A stretch of DNA of 64,000 nucleotides from Actinobacillus equuli. Its GTDB lineage: Bacteria; Pseudomonadota; Gammaproteobacteria; Enterobacterales; Pasteurellaceae. A program made the translations under genes and the position numbers. The stretch is from positions 1,976,501 through 2,040,500 of the forward strand of contig NZ_LR134310.1 in the NCBI RefSeq assembly GCF_900636745.1, written 5' to 3'. This document shows, in pieces, positions 1 to 8,050 of the stretch. Below the pieces are notes generated by a model. It was not told the origin of the DNA. It made no database searches and saw only the letters and a program-made list of their open reading frames with translations. Position 1 is the first letter of the stretch, and each line of letters opens with the position of its first letter.

Positions 1-274
1 CTTCCGGTGCGGGTGTATCAGGTAATAGTGCCGAGAAATCGTTTTTAAATACGAAAGGTTTGGTATAAGCAGGATTTTGCTCGCCGGTAATACGTTTATT
101 GCTTGGGCAAAGATAGCAAGTCGGATCATAACTAGGTTTATCATCGACAACCGTTTCTTCTTGTTGACCTTGCCACGGGCGTTTTGCTCGGTGAGGCGAA
201 ACGAGAATCCATTGATTTTTTAATGGATTAAAACGACGGTGAGGGTGATCATTTAGGATAAATTTTTCGCTCAT
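1..274 (-). CDS. galT: Galactose-1-phosphate uridylyltransferase, N-terminal part (runs off the window)
   Basis: The reverse strand reads [20 protein letters not shown] and continues with [13 protein letters not shown], the characteristic N-terminus of GalT, the Leloir-pathway enzyme that swaps UMP between UDP-glucose and galactose-1-phosphate. A CxxC pair (PTCYLCPSN, around residues 53-56) matches the metal-binding cysteines of the family. Only about 91 codons are inside the window; the rest lies to the left. The start at 274 is supported by a GGAG ribosome binding site about 10 nt upstream. The promoter and CRP site just upstream fit catabolite-controlled galactose use. Identity is firm; completeness of the gene cannot be judged. 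Confidence 0.95.
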   Translation of the reverse strand, partial: MSEKFILNDHPHRRFNPLKNQWILVSPHRAKRPWQGQQEETVVDDKPSYDPTCYLCPSNKRITGEQNPAYTKPFVFKNDFSALLPDTPAPE

Positions 275-307
275 GTAGAATTGCTCCAATTCAAGTTTCA
301 TTATCGG

Positions 308-350
308 AGTATAACCGACAATTTGAACTAAGGCTGTGATTATGATCACA
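308..350 (-). promoter_or_regulatory. galT promoter with class II CRP site
   Basis: On the minus strand a TATACT -10 element (plus-strand 308-313) lies about 34 nt before the galT start. The sequence TGTGATTATGATCACA at 335-350 is a perfect TGTGA-N6-TCACA CRP palindrome. If transcription starts near 301, the CRP site centres close to -41.5, the classic class II activator position. The motif is seen directly; CRP control of galT is inferred from the known galactose regulon. Confidence 0.75.
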
Positions 351-400
351 GAAGCCAATTTTGGCTTACTGATTTTTCAAATCTTGGTTAGATATTGAAA

Positions 401-414
401 TGTTAACGTTACCA
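401..414. promoter_or_regulatory. Possible LacI-family (GalR-like) operator
   Basis: TGTTAACGTTACCA is a near-perfect palindrome with a central CG, the usual form of LacI/GalR-family operators; one base pair breaks the symmetry. It lies about 127 bp upstream of galT. GalR/GalS control is an inference and no regulator gene is visible here. Confidence 0.4.
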
Positions 415-445
415 TTTTTGTTTTTAAAGCAGAAATTCTAAAAAA

Positions 446-461
446 TGTGAGCGAGATCACG
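446..461 (+). promoter_or_regulatory. CRP-like site upstream of the RTX gene
   Basis: TGTGAGCGAGATCACG matches the CRP consensus TGTGA-N6-TCACA except for the last base. It lies about 180 bp before the RTX start, upstream of AT-rich stretches (TATAAA at 475-480) that could serve as -10 elements. Together with the site at 335-350, the divergent region between galT and the RTX gene carries two CRP-type sites. The rest of 275-638 shows no coding potential. Confidence 0.5.
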
Positions 462-638
462 ATTTTTTTATGATTATAAATTTTATGTAAATTATAGGGA
501 ATGATTTATTTTTTTATAGCAAAATTGGTCTAAGCTTGATTGGTGCAAGATGTACCAGTAGTGGTCAGGCTGGCGTTCGGCGTATGTATTCTATACAGTG
601 CGAGCGTTCTTCTTCCATTTTATACATAAGGAGTGTAT

Positions 639-1772
639 ATGGCTTTCGATACCTTTAATTTCTGGAATTTGCCAATCAGCAGAAATCCTCAACCTGTCCC
701 ATATCAACCTAAACCACCAGGTCCTGTTCAGTATTTAAAACAATTTGTGATTGATGATGATCAGGCAACATTGGTATTAATTAACCGTTGGGTAGCGCCA
801 CCAAGCTATCGTGATCGAGTTATTTTTGATGACATTAGCGGCGGACGTTTACTTCTGGTTAATAACGATGGTAGTTATCGTGAAATTAACGACTCAGACA
901 ATAATAGCTGGGTATATCGTGATTTAAGAAATACGGAACATAGCCGTCTTTATTTCTTACCGGATAATCCTAGCTCTGAAGATACAAGAATCCATGTAAA
1001 ACTTCATGTGGAACCGAATAACTCGAATGTTGTGGACGTTGATGAAGTTTATAATACGAATTATTCGATCCATTTTGACGTACAGGATATCGCTTCAAGT
1101 AGCACTGTTAAATTTGGTACGGATTATTCTGATAGTCTGTATGGCACACGTGAAAGTGATACGATCCACGGCTTAAATGGTAATGATTTTATTATGGGCG
1201 AGGCTGGTGATGATCTGATTACCGGTGGTGCCGGTAATGATCGTTTATTAGGCGGCTATGGTGACGATACATTATATGGTTCAGACGGTGCAGACTGGCT
1301 AAATGGCGGTAACGGTAGCGACTTCCTTTATGGTGGTGCGGGTAACGATACTTACTATTTCTATAAAGGTGCCGGTCGTGATGAAATCTTCGATGTTGAA
1401 GGTGAAAATACTCTACAATTTGCGAACGGTATTCGCCCTCAAGACATTACTATTGATGCGACAACAAATGATTTAGGTAATGTGAGCTGGAATATTCGTG
1501 TGAATGGTACGGATGATCAGGTTTTCATTTACGACCAATACTCAAATGGCGGTAAAACAATCGGTGTGAACAAATTTATCTTCGGTAATGATTTCTTCAC
1601 AACAGAAGAGATCTCCGATATGTTCGGTTTACCGGAAGTACCTGTATTAGAAGCGGAAAACCCAGAACCAAACTTTGAGATTGAAGTATCTGGTTATAAC
1701 GATCTCATGATTCCAATTTCGGAAATCTCACCGATCACTTATCCGGAATATGCTAACGCATTTGTATTCTAA
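639..1772 (+). CDS. RTX calcium-binding repeat protein, function unknown
   Basis: The protein of 377 residues has no N-terminal signal peptide. Its first half (about residues 1-165) is unlike anything I recognise. Around residues 170-240 it has glycine/aspartate nonapeptide RTX repeats (GGAGNDRLL, GGYGDDTLYG, GGNGSDFLYG, GGAGNDTYY) that bind calcium as a parallel beta roll. A following stretch resembles the haemolysin-type calcium-binding-related domain (GNDTYYFYKGAGRDEIFD). The C-terminus ends in hydrophobic residues (ANAFVF), as in type I secretion substrates. ATG 639 is chosen over GTG 633 because AAGGAG at 628-633 is spaced 5 nt from it. No activating acyltransferase and no type I exporter genes are adjacent. 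Toxin, adhesin or enzyme activity cannot be inferred. Confidence 0.8.
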   Translation: MAFDTFNFWNLPISRNPQPVPYQPKPPGPVQYLKQFVIDDDQATLVLINRWVAPPSYRDRVIFDDISGGRLLLVNNDGSYREINDSDNNSWVYRDLRNTEHSRLYFLPDNPSSEDTRIHVKLHVEPNNSNVVDVDEVYNTNYSIHFDVQDIASSSTVKFGTDYSDSLYGTRESDTIHGLNGNDFIMGEAGDDLITGGAGNDRLLGGYGDDTLYGSDGADWLNGGNGSDFLYGGAGNDTYYFYKGAGRDEIFDVEGENTLQFANGIRPQDITIDATTNDLGNVSWNIRVNGTDDQVFIYDQYSNGGKTIGVNKFIFGNDFFTTEEISDMFGLPEVPVLEAENPEPNFEIEVSGYNDLMIPISEISPITYPEYANAFVF

Positions 1773-1809
1773 TCAGTGTTTGGAATATAGTTAGTTATAT
1801 AAAAAATGA

Positions 1810-1862
1810 AAGCGGTCTAATTTTTTAAGAATTTGCAAATTCTTGCTGAAACTAGACCGCTT
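1810..1862. terminator. Inverted uptake-signal pair acting as convergent terminator
   Basis: AAGCGGTCTA (1810-1819) and TAGACCGCTT (1853-1862) are perfect inverted repeats of the Apl-type uptake signal. They enclose a second small inverted repeat (AAGAATTTGCAAATTCTT, 1827-1844). The element sits between the convergent RTX gene and qseC, with T-rich sequence on both sides. Confidence 0.8.
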
Positions 1863-1895
1863 GTTATTTGGGACATTTCTTCGATATGTGTCGGC

Positions 1896-3269
1896 TTAAA
1901 AGAATATTTCTGCCTTTAATCCGCCCATTTCACTACGACTTAATTTCAATTCGAAACGATGTAATTCGACAATACGTTTAATAATTGAAATACCTAAGCC
2001 GCTGCCTCTTTCATCTTGACTGGATTGCACCGGACGATCGACCGGACGGTAGAACGGCTGACCCAGCTTAGCCAAATCTTCATCACTCACCCCATTGCCA
2101 TTATCTTCTACGACGAGACTATCCGTTGATAGTGTGATCTTGATAAGGCTTTCTTCCGGTGTGTAGTTAATCGCATTATCAATCAGATTTCGTAACACTA
2201 GATTAAGCAACAAGGTTTTACCTAACTGTGCTTGGGGTTCAGCTTGCAAATCGACAATGATTTCCGACCGCTTGTTTTCTAGCTGTTGGTAAAGCTGACT
2301 AACATTATTTTCTATCAATTTTCGCCAATTAATAGGTTCTAATTGTTCTAGTTCGGTTAAGTTTTCCAAGCGAGAAAGCGTGAGTAGCTGCTCAATCAAT
2401 TGCGCAATTCGGTCGATACTATTTGTCATATTTTGTAGCGCTTTACCGTGCTCAATCGGATCGTCTAACGTCATTTGCGCTATCTCGGTTTGAATTCGCA
2501 AGCCGGCAAGCGGGCTACGCAATTCATGTGCTGCATCTGATGTAAAACGTCTTTCTCGATTGAACATCGTTTGTGTACGCTCAAAATAATGATTGAGATT
2601 ATTGACCAACGGAATAATTTCGCTGGGTAATTGTGCTGTGCTGATTGCTTTCAGCTCGTCCGGCTTACGCAATGCAACATCATTTTCCAATCGTTTTAAG
2701 CTGATAAATTCACGATGAATAATCCATAAAATCGCTAAGATTGTCATCGGAAAACCGAATAACCAGCTCCAAGACTGCGAGATAATCGTTTTATTAATTA
2801 AATCGTTTCGGTAATCAATTTCTTGCCCGACTGCAATATAAACATCATTATCTTTTAGCCAATAAATGCGCCAAATATCTTGATCGTCACCGATGTCATC
2901 ATCAGCCTCAGTGAGCTGAATATTTTGAAAACCTTCTACCGGGGTAAAAGTAAAAAATTGTCCGTCACGCCCATCATTAATAATTTGCTCGCCTTTATCG
3001 GTAAAGATAGCAAAAGCCAGCGCATCATCATCTACATCCGCTTGATAAAATCCACCTTTATTTTGGACGGTATGAAACCCTTCGGCAATATTTGATGAAG
3101 CTAAACGTTCGGCAAAGAAAATTTGTTGAGAGTCGAACAGTTCGTTAATTTCCTTATTGAGTACACGCCATTCAATCATAGCGGAAATCAGCCAAATCAG
3201 TAGCGATATACCCGAAAGGGCGGCAAGTAAACGATATTTTAGACTACGATTTTTTAATACTTTAGCCAT
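1896..3269 (-). CDS. qseC: Sensor histidine kinase, QseC/FirS type
   Basis: The protein of 457 residues has two membrane segments (about 14-33 and 168-185) flanking a periplasmic sensor. A HisKA domain carries the phosphorylatable His248 in SDAAHELRSPLAG, and the ATPase domain has an N box (NLIDNAINYTP), a G1 box (VEDNGNGVS) and a G2 box (GSGLGISI). The periplasmic part has an acidic run (residues 121-131) and DYRND at 152-156, similar to the short acidic motif linked to iron sensing in Pasteurellaceae QseC/FirS proteins. The gene overlaps the regulator gene by 8 nt, so the two are translationally coupled. Phosphotransfer to the adjacent QseB is expected. The ligand is not known from sequence; iron and catecholamines are proposals for the family. 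Confidence 0.92.
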   Translation of the reverse strand: MAKVLKNRSLKYRLLAALSGISLLIWLISAMIEWRVLNKEINELFDSQQIFFAERLASSNIAEGFHTVQNKGGFYQADVDDDALAFAIFTDKGEQIINDGRDGQFFTFTPVEGFQNIQLTEADDDIGDDQDIWRIYWLKDNDVYIAVGQEIDYRNDLINKTIISQSWSWLFGFPMTILAILWIIHREFISLKRLENDVALRKPDELKAISTAQLPSEIIPLVNNLNHYFERTQTMFNRERRFTSDAAHELRSPLAGLRIQTEIAQMTLDDPIEHGKALQNMTNSIDRIAQLIEQLLTLSRLENLTELEQLEPINWRKLIENNVSQLYQQLENKRSEIIVDLQAEPQAQLGKTLLLNLVLRNLIDNAINYTPEESLIKITLSTDSLVVEDNGNGVSDEDLAKLGQPFYRPVDRPVQSSQDERGSGLGISIIKRIVELHRFELKLSRSEMGGLKAEIFF

Positions 3270-3927
3270 CTTCAGATCCTAAACGGTAGCCTACGCCATG
3301 TACTGTTTTTATCCAACTTTTACCTAGTTTCTTACGTAAATTATGGATATAGACTTCAAGGGTGTTACTACCGATATCGTTATCCCAGCTATACAATTTC
3401 TCCTCGATTGAGGAACGTGTCAGCACTTTGTCTTTATTGCTTACAAACAGCTGCAATAGCTGAAATTCTTTGGCGGTTAAAATGATAGGGGTGTCTGCTA
3501 ATGTGACGCTGTGGGTATTATTATCAATACGTAAACTGCCGATCACAATTTCACTTGAGCTTTGTTGATAACGGCGACGAACCAATGCTTGTAAGCGAAC
3601 AACCACTTCCATTAATGCAAAGGGTTTGCAAAGGTAATCGTCAGCGCCTGAGTTAAAGCCAAGAATACGATCATCGAGCGTATCTCGAGCAGTCAGAATT
3701 AACACCGGTATATCTTGATTTTCTTTGCGCCAACGTTTCAAAATATCTAAACCATCCATTTTCGGCAGGCTCAGATCAAGTACCACTGCATCGTATTGGG
3801 TGGAGAATAGTGCGTCAAAACCGTGTTTCCCATCTTGAAACCAATCGACGACAAAATTTTGTTTAGTCAGCCCAAGTTTTAAGCCGTCGCCGATGAGTTT
3901 ATCATCTTCAATAAGCAATATACGCAT
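3262..3927 (-). CDS. qseB: Response regulator, QseB/PmrA (OmpR) family
   Basis: This 221-residue OmpR-type regulator has a receiver domain (1-115) with the acidic pocket IEDD at 7-9, phospho-acceptor Asp51 in LDLSLP and conserved Lys101 (CKPF). The C-terminal winged helix contains LTAKEFQLLQLF and ends in HGVGYRLG, as in all OmpR/PhoB proteins. It is the cognate partner of the overlapping kinase. Together with the three upstream BOF genes it forms the ygiW-qseBC arrangement known in Haemophilus and Aggregatibacter. A CTTAA-N6-CTTAA repeat upstream of the first BOF gene is the likely autoregulatory target. Confidence 0.92.
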   Translation of the reverse strand: MRILLIEDDKLIGDGLKLGLTKQNFVVDWFQDGKHGFDALFSTQYDAVVLDLSLPKMDGLDILKRWRKENQDIPVLILTARDTLDDRILGFNSGADDYLCKPFALMEVVVRLQALVRRRYQQSSSEIVIGSLRIDNNTHSVTLADTPIILTAKEFQLLQLFVSNKDKVLTRSSIEEKLYSWDNDIGSNTLEVYIHNLRKKLGKSWIKTVHGVGYRLGSEDG

Positions 3928-3957
3928 TTCGTATCCTTTAAACCTTTAAATAAGCAA

Positions 3958-4004
3958 ACAAGCGGTTGAATTTTGCAAAAAATTTGCAGAATTTAACCGC
4001 TTGT
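3958..4004 (-). terminator. Inverted uptake-signal hairpin between the BOF genes and qseB (possible attenuator)
   Basis: ACAAGCGGTT (3958-3967) and AACCGCTTGT (3995-4004) are perfect inverted repeats, extended by GAATTTTGC/GCAGAATT. Read in the gene direction the hairpin is followed by TTTGC and only a weak T tract. It lies inside the presumed operon, 31 nt before the qseB start, so partial termination could set a lower level of qseBC than of the BOF genes. The structure is seen; the attenuation is inferred. Confidence 0.55.
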
Positions 4005-4122
4005 AAGGAATAAGAGTAGTTGGTTAACTTTGCTTTGCAATTCTGTCTGATATGGGCAAAATTTTACCAACTATTTAAAACTAAACAACATAACACACAA
4101 TACTTCGAGAATAAGTCAGCAA

Positions 4123-4482
4123 CTATTGCGCTTTCTCAACCGCATAAACATCAATCGATGAATTGAAGGTTTCTTTATCTAGTTTACCCTGGATACGAAT
4201 TTTATCGCTTGGGGTCACGTTTAAACCGTTCCATACGTGATCATCAATCTCAATTTTAATATCGCCGGTTGAATCCGCGAAAATATATTCGTCATTATCC
4301 ACTTGGCGAAGAATTTTACCTTCTAATGTTACACGGCTATCATCGTGTGATGATTTTGCTTGTGCAACAGTAACGATACTGGCTGTGTTAGCGCCAAACG
4401 TTTGATTTTGAGAAGTCGGTTGAGAACAGGCTGCTAATAATGTTGCTACCGCTAATGTTGAGAGAACAGTCAATTTTTTCAT
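4123..4482 (-). CDS. BOF-fold (YgiW/YdeI-type) lipoprotein
   Basis: The protein has 119 residues, starting at the ATG (4480-4482) with AGGAG about 7 nt upstream; an upstream in-frame extension would lack both a ribosome site and a signal peptide start. The N-terminus (MKKLTVLSTLAVATLLAAC) ends in a lipobox LAAC, so it is predicted to be a lipoprotein. The mature part is a bacterial OB-fold domain with VAQAKSSHDDSRVTLEGKIL, DNDEYIFADSTGDIKIEID and the closing DVYAVEKA. It is the third of three tandem BOF paralogs and the only lipidated one. The family is periplasmic and linked to stress tolerance; its ligand is unknown. Confidence 0.85.
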   Translation of the reverse strand: MKKLTVLSTLAVATLLAACSQPTSQNQTFGANTASIVTVAQAKSSHDDSRVTLEGKILRQVDNDEYIFADSTGDIKIEIDDHVWNGLNVTPSDKIRIQGKLDKETFNSSIDVYAVEKAQ

Positions 4483-4541
4483 ATTAAAACTCCTAATATA
4501 AAAGTTGGTCGGGCAGAAATACTGCCTTAAATAACTAAGCA

Positions 4542-4910
4542 TTATTTTTTAATGCTATATACGTCAATGCTGGATTTATCCCAATCATTTTTATCTACTT
4601 TACCTTCAATGGTAATTTTGTCTTTCGGGGTGACATTTTGTCCGTTCCAAGCGTGATCTTCCACTTCGATTTTAATTTCACCGCTAGCATCTTTAAAATA
4701 GAACTCATCGTGATCGATTTGCTTGGTGATATAGCCGGTTAATTTTACCGGTGCATCGTCCCACGCTTCGAGTGCTTGTGCAACGGAAGTCGGAGCTGTT
4801 TTTGCACCTTCACCGCTAAAGCCGCCTTGTTGTGCCGTAGAACCTTCAAAATTTGCCATTGAAGCTGCAGATAAAGAGAGAAGCGTCGTTAAAACTAATA
4901 CTTTTTTCAT
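4542..4910 (-). CDS. ygiW: Periplasmic BOF-fold protein (YgiW-like), middle copy
   Basis: The protein of 122 residues has a Sec signal peptide (MKKVLVLTTLLSLSAASMA, cleavage after ASMA) and one BOF domain: VAQALEAWDDAPVKLTGYI, DHDEFYFKDASGEIKIEVED, AWNGQNVTPKDKITIEGKVD. It is closely similar to the downstream lipoprotein copy (both contain AWNGQNVTP or VWNGLNVTP), which points to a local duplication. AGGAA lies upstream of the start. The gene precedes the BOF lipoprotein gene by 59 bp and follows the first BOF gene by 36 bp, so the three are probably cotranscribed with qseBC. Confidence 0.88.
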   Translation of the reverse strand: MKKVLVLTTLLSLSAASMANFEGSTAQQGGFSGEGAKTAPTSVAQALEAWDDAPVKLTGYITKQIDHDEFYFKDASGEIKIEVEDHAWNGQNVTPKDKITIEGKVDKNDWDKSSIDVYSIKK

Positions 4911-4946
4911 AGAACATTCCTAATTAAATTTTTATTGTTTATTAGA

Positions 4947-5330
4947 TTATTTTAAAACAGTGATGTTATTTACATCTAAAGTCACTCGGCCGTCATCATG
5001 GTCAACTTTGCCTGAAATACGCACACGATTATTTGCATTTACCGTTTTGCCTTGCCATGCGCCGTCTTCAATATCGATATGTACAGAACCGGTTGAATCT
5101 TTGAAGGTACAATCATCGTTATCGTAGCAATTGATAATGTTTCCGGTCAGAGCGAAATGTGCATTATCACGAGCTTTCTTTGCTTGTGCTACGTTCTTGA
5201 TTGTTGCAGCTTGAATGTTTGTATGGTTAGATTTAAAACCTCCGTTATTCGCTGAGGTTGTGCTTTCAAATCCAGCCATTGCCGGTGAAGAGATTGCTAA
5301 AATTGCAGTTAAAGCTAAAAGTTTTTTCAT
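4947..5330 (-). CDS. ygiW: Periplasmic BOF-fold protein (YgiW-like), first copy, with a cysteine pair
   Basis: The protein of 127 residues has a signal peptide (MKKLLALTAILAISSPAMA) and a BOF domain (VAQAKKARDNAHFALTGNI, FKDSTGSVHIDIED, RVRISGKVDHDDGRVTLDV). Unlike its two neighbours it carries two cysteines, C-Y-D-N-D-D-C, in the loop where the others have D-x-D-E. A disulfide or a metal site is therefore possible. It is the first gene of the presumed BOF3-qseBC operon. GGAG precedes the start. The promoter region upstream contains the CTTAA direct repeat. Confidence 0.88.
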   Translation of the reverse strand: MKKLLALTAILAISSPAMAGFESTTSANNGGFKSNHTNIQAATIKNVAQAKKARDNAHFALTGNIINCYDNDDCTFKDSTGSVHIDIEDGAWQGKTVNANNRVRISGKVDHDDGRVTLDVNNITVLK

Positions 5331-5459
5331 AAATTTGCTCCGAGTAAAAGTCGTTAAATAACAAAGATAAAAATCAAAGAAATAAAAATAAACAATCGTT
5401 AAATAAAAAATAAATATAAAGGCTGCACCTTATCGATGTGTGTATTAAACCAAATAGAT

Positions 5460-5475
5460 CTTAACGAAATCTTAA
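5460..5475. promoter_or_regulatory. Candidate QseB/PmrA-type binding site (CTTAA-N6-CTTAA)
   Basis: CTTAACGAAATCTTAA is an exact CTTAA direct repeat with 6-nt spacing, the pattern recognised by PmrA/QseB-type regulators in Pasteurellaceae and enterics. It lies 130 bp upstream of the first BOF gene. The region 5331-5528 is otherwise AT-rich and non-coding. Autoregulation by QseB is an inference. Confidence 0.65.
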
Positions 5476-5528
5476 GAAGTAAAAAATTTTGTTGTTTGCT
5501 TAAAAAGTGAGCTAATGAGGCGAGAAAG

Positions 5529-5560
5529 AGTAAAAAAAGAAGCCCTTTGAAGGCTTCTTT
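5529..5560 (-). terminator. Rho-independent terminator of glyA
   Basis: AAAGAAGCC (5536-5544) pairs with GGCTTCTTT (5552-5560). Read on the minus strand the hairpin is followed by a run of seven T. It ends glyA and separates it from the BOF operon promoter. Confidence 0.9.
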
Positions 5561-5576
5561 ATTTCCATAGGATATG

Positions 5577-6842
5577 TTATTTCGGATAAACCGGTAAGCG
5601 GGCGCAGATTGCTAAGACTTTTTGCTTGGTTGCGGCAATCACACTTTCTTCATTTTCAGTACCCATTGCATCTAATACATCACACATCCAACCGGCTAAT
5701 TCACGCACATCCGCTTCGTTAAAGCCTCGGCGAGTAACCGATGGTGTACCGACTCGAATCCCTGAGGTGACAAACGGTTTTTGCGGATCATTTGGCACGG
5801 CATTTTTATTTACCGTAATATTTGCTTTACCTAAAGCCGCATCTGCCGCTTTACCGGTTTTACCTTGTTTAATAAAGCTGACTAAGAATAAATGGTTTTC
5901 CGTACCGTTTGAAACGACATCGTAACCACGTTGTTTGAACACTTCTACCATCGCTTTCGCATTTTTAATCACGTTTTGTTGATAGACTTTGTATTCAGGC
6001 TCTAACGCTTCTTTAAAGCAGACCGCTTTTGCCGCAATAATATGTACTAACGGGCCACCTTGGTTCGCCGGGAAAACTGAAGATTGAAGTTTCTTATAAA
6101 TTTCTTCATCGCCACAAGCTGAAAGAATCAAACCGCCGCGAGGGCCGCCGAGTGTTTTATGGGTTGTGGTTGTTACCACATGAGCGTGTGGTAATGGATT
6201 CGGATATAAACCTGCCGCAATTAAACCTGCAACGTGAGCCATATCGACAAATAAATAGGCTCCGACTTCATCGGCAATTTCACGCATTTTTGCCCAATCT
6301 ACGATTTGTGAATAAGCAGAGAAACCGGCAACAATCATTTTTGGTTTACATTCAAGCGCTTTTTGACGTACATCTTCATAGTCAATTAAGCCTTCGGCGG
6401 TGATACCGTAGAGTACCGAATTATAAATTTTGCCTGAGAAGCTAACTTTTGCACCATGAGTTAAATGGCCACCGTGAGCTAAGTCCATACCTAAAATGGT
6501 ATCGTTCGGTTGAATTAATGCACCATAAACAGCTGCATTCGCTTGAGAACCTGAATGTGGCTGCACATTAACATAATCCGCACCAAATAATTGTTTGGCA
6601 CGATCAATGGCTAACTGCTCAACGATATCCGCATATTCACAACCGCCGTAGTAACGTTTACCGGGATAACCTTCCGCATATTTATTGGTGAATTGTGAAC
6701 CTTGTGCTTGCATTACTCGAGGACTTGCATAGTTTTCCGAAGCGATTAGTTCAATATGTTCTTCCTGACGGCGATTTTCGTTTTCAATTGCTTGCCATAA
6801 AATAGGGTCGTAATCTTGAATGTTCATGTTTGCTGTAAACAT
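5577..6842 (-). CDS. glyA: Serine hydroxymethyltransferase
   Basis: This 421-residue PLP enzyme interconverts serine and glycine while charging tetrahydrofolate with a one-carbon unit. The PLP lysine is Lys229 in [14 protein letters not shown]. The tetrahydrofolate and PLP contact stretches [28 protein letters not shown] and [10 protein letters not shown] are intact. Length and N-terminus ([17 protein letters not shown]) match E. coli GlyA. The start at 6842 has GAGGA 7 nt upstream. A perfect PurR-type palindrome lies 32 bp upstream of the start codon, so repression when purines are plentiful is likely. The gene is monocistronic, with its own terminator. Confidence 0.98.
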   Translation of the reverse strand: MFTANMNIQDYDPILWQAIENENRRQEEHIELIASENYASPRVMQAQGSQFTNKYAEGYPGKRYYGGCEYADIVEQLAIDRAKQLFGADYVNVQPHSGSQANAAVYGALIQPNDTILGMDLAHGGHLTHGAKVSFSGKIYNSVLYGITAEGLIDYEDVRQKALECKPKMIVAGFSAYSQIVDWAKMREIADEVGAYLFVDMAHVAGLIAAGLYPNPLPHAHVVTTTTHKTLGGPRGGLILSACGDEEIYKKLQSSVFPANQGGPLVHIIAAKAVCFKEALEPEYKVYQQNVIKNAKAMVEVFKQRGYDVVSNGTENHLFLVSFIKQGKTGKAADAALGKANITVNKNAVPNDPQKPFVTSGIRVGTPSVTRRGFNEADVRELAGWMCDVLDAMGTENEESVIAATKQKVLAICARLPVYPK

Positions 6843-6873
6843 ATGAAAGTCCTCTGTGTGCTAGTAAAGAAAA

Positions 6874-6893
6874 TTGCGCAAACGTTTGCGCAA
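6874..6893. promoter_or_regulatory. PurR operator upstream of glyA
   Basis: TTGCGCAAACGTTTGCGCAA is a perfect 20-bp palindrome that contains the PurR consensus core GCAAACGTTTGC. glyA belongs to the PurR regulon in enterics, so the position 32-51 bp before the start codon supports repression by PurR with hypoxanthine or guanine as corepressor. Confidence 0.85.
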
Positions 6894-7035
6894 TCCGTTT
6901 TACAAGCATTCTACACATTTATTATGCTCTATGATAGTGCTTTTTTAATAAAACAATTGCATATTAATTCGTAGTTGAGATGAATATGATTCATATATTT
7001 GGATAAGCGGTTGAATTTAGACAATTATTTGCAAA

Positions 7036-7059
7036 TAAAAAAGGCACTCATGGAGTGCC
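7036..7059 (-). terminator. Terminator of nadK
   Basis: GGCACTC (7043-7049) and GAGTGCC (7053-7059) form a 7-bp hairpin with a 3-nt loop, followed on the minus strand by a T run (plus-strand A run 7036-7042). Confidence 0.88.
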
Positions 7060-7073
7060 GAGATGAATAGGAG

Positions 7074-7961
7074 CTAAAATAATTTACTGGACCAGCCAAG
7101 CTTAGAGCCAAGCACAGTAAAATAGTTATAGTTGTTAAGATGTAACAAATGCAAGGTATCAGGACTTTTGGTAACGATAATGCGATCTTCCGGTGTAAAA
7201 GGCAGATCGTATTGACCGTCGCAACTTACTTCCAAGCTAGGTTGATTATATTGCGCAAAGCGTAAAGAGATTTGGCTGTCTCCATCAATTACTAACGGTC
7301 GGGAAGAAAGCGTGTGCGGGTGCATCGGTACTAATGCAATCGCATTCATATTCGGCGTTAAAATCGGGCCGCCCGCAGATAATGAATAGGCTGTCGAACC
7401 TGTCGGCGTACTAATAATTAAGCCGTCCGAACGTTGTGAGAATGCAAATTTTCCGTCAATATACACTTCAAATTCAATAATGCGAGCCACTTGGCTGGGG
7501 TGAATCACCACTTCGTTCAAGGCATTATTGGTTGCAATAATTTTACCGTTACGCTCAATACGAGCTTCGAGCAAGAAACGCTCTTCAATCACAAACTCCC
7601 CACGCTCAATACAATTATGTAATTGCTCGAAAGCAGATTGAGGTGCAATATCCGTCAGAAAACCTAAGTTACCTCGGTTAATCCCAATCAGCGGAACACG
7701 ATATTTTGCTAATTGACGAGCCATACCAAGCATATTGCCGTCTCCACCGATAACAATGACGAGATTGGCTTGCTGACCGATTTCTTCCAAACTTTTGCCA
7801 TCAGGGAGATTGAGCTGACGAGCAATATTTTCTTCCAACAGCACATCATAACGGCGATCTTTCAACCAATTATAAACGGCTAAATGCGTCTCTAAAGCAA
7901 TATCGTGACGAGGCTTGCCCACAATCGCAATACATTCAAAAAATCGTTCTGCAGATTTCAT
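7074..7961 (-). CDS. nadK: NAD kinase
   Basis: The protein of 295 residues phosphorylates NAD to NADP in the cytoplasm. It shows the GGDGN motif at 72-76, which provides the catalytic Asp, and the second conserved stretch [17 protein letters not shown] that shapes the NAD/ATP site. Length equals that of gamma-proteobacterial NadK (about 292). In enterics nadK sits beside grpE/recN; here it lies between glyA and the cas2-3 gene as a single unit with its own terminator. Confidence 0.96.
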   Translation of the reverse strand: MKSAERFFECIAIVGKPRHDIALETHLAVYNWLKDRRYDVLLEENIARQLNLPDGKSLEEIGQQANLVIVIGGDGNMLGMARQLAKYRVPLIGINRGNLGFLTDIAPQSAFEQLHNCIERGEFVIEERFLLEARIERNGKIIATNNALNEVVIHPSQVARIIEFEVYIDGKFAFSQRSDGLIISTPTGSTAYSLSAGGPILTPNMNAIALVPMHPHTLSSRPLVIDGDSQISLRFAQYNQPSLEVSCDGQYDLPFTPEDRIIVTKSPDTLHLLHLNNYNYFTVLGSKLGWSSKLF

Positions 7962-8050
7962 CGTTTTTACTCACAAAATAAGAATTGCTGAATTCTATCC
8001 TTTTTTTCACCGATAAGATATGTAAAAAATTTATAAAAAATGACCGCTTG

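Noticed and set aside
2880-3095. 71-residue ORF opposite qseC
   Set aside because: It lies antisense within a well-supported gene and has no ribosome site or domain.
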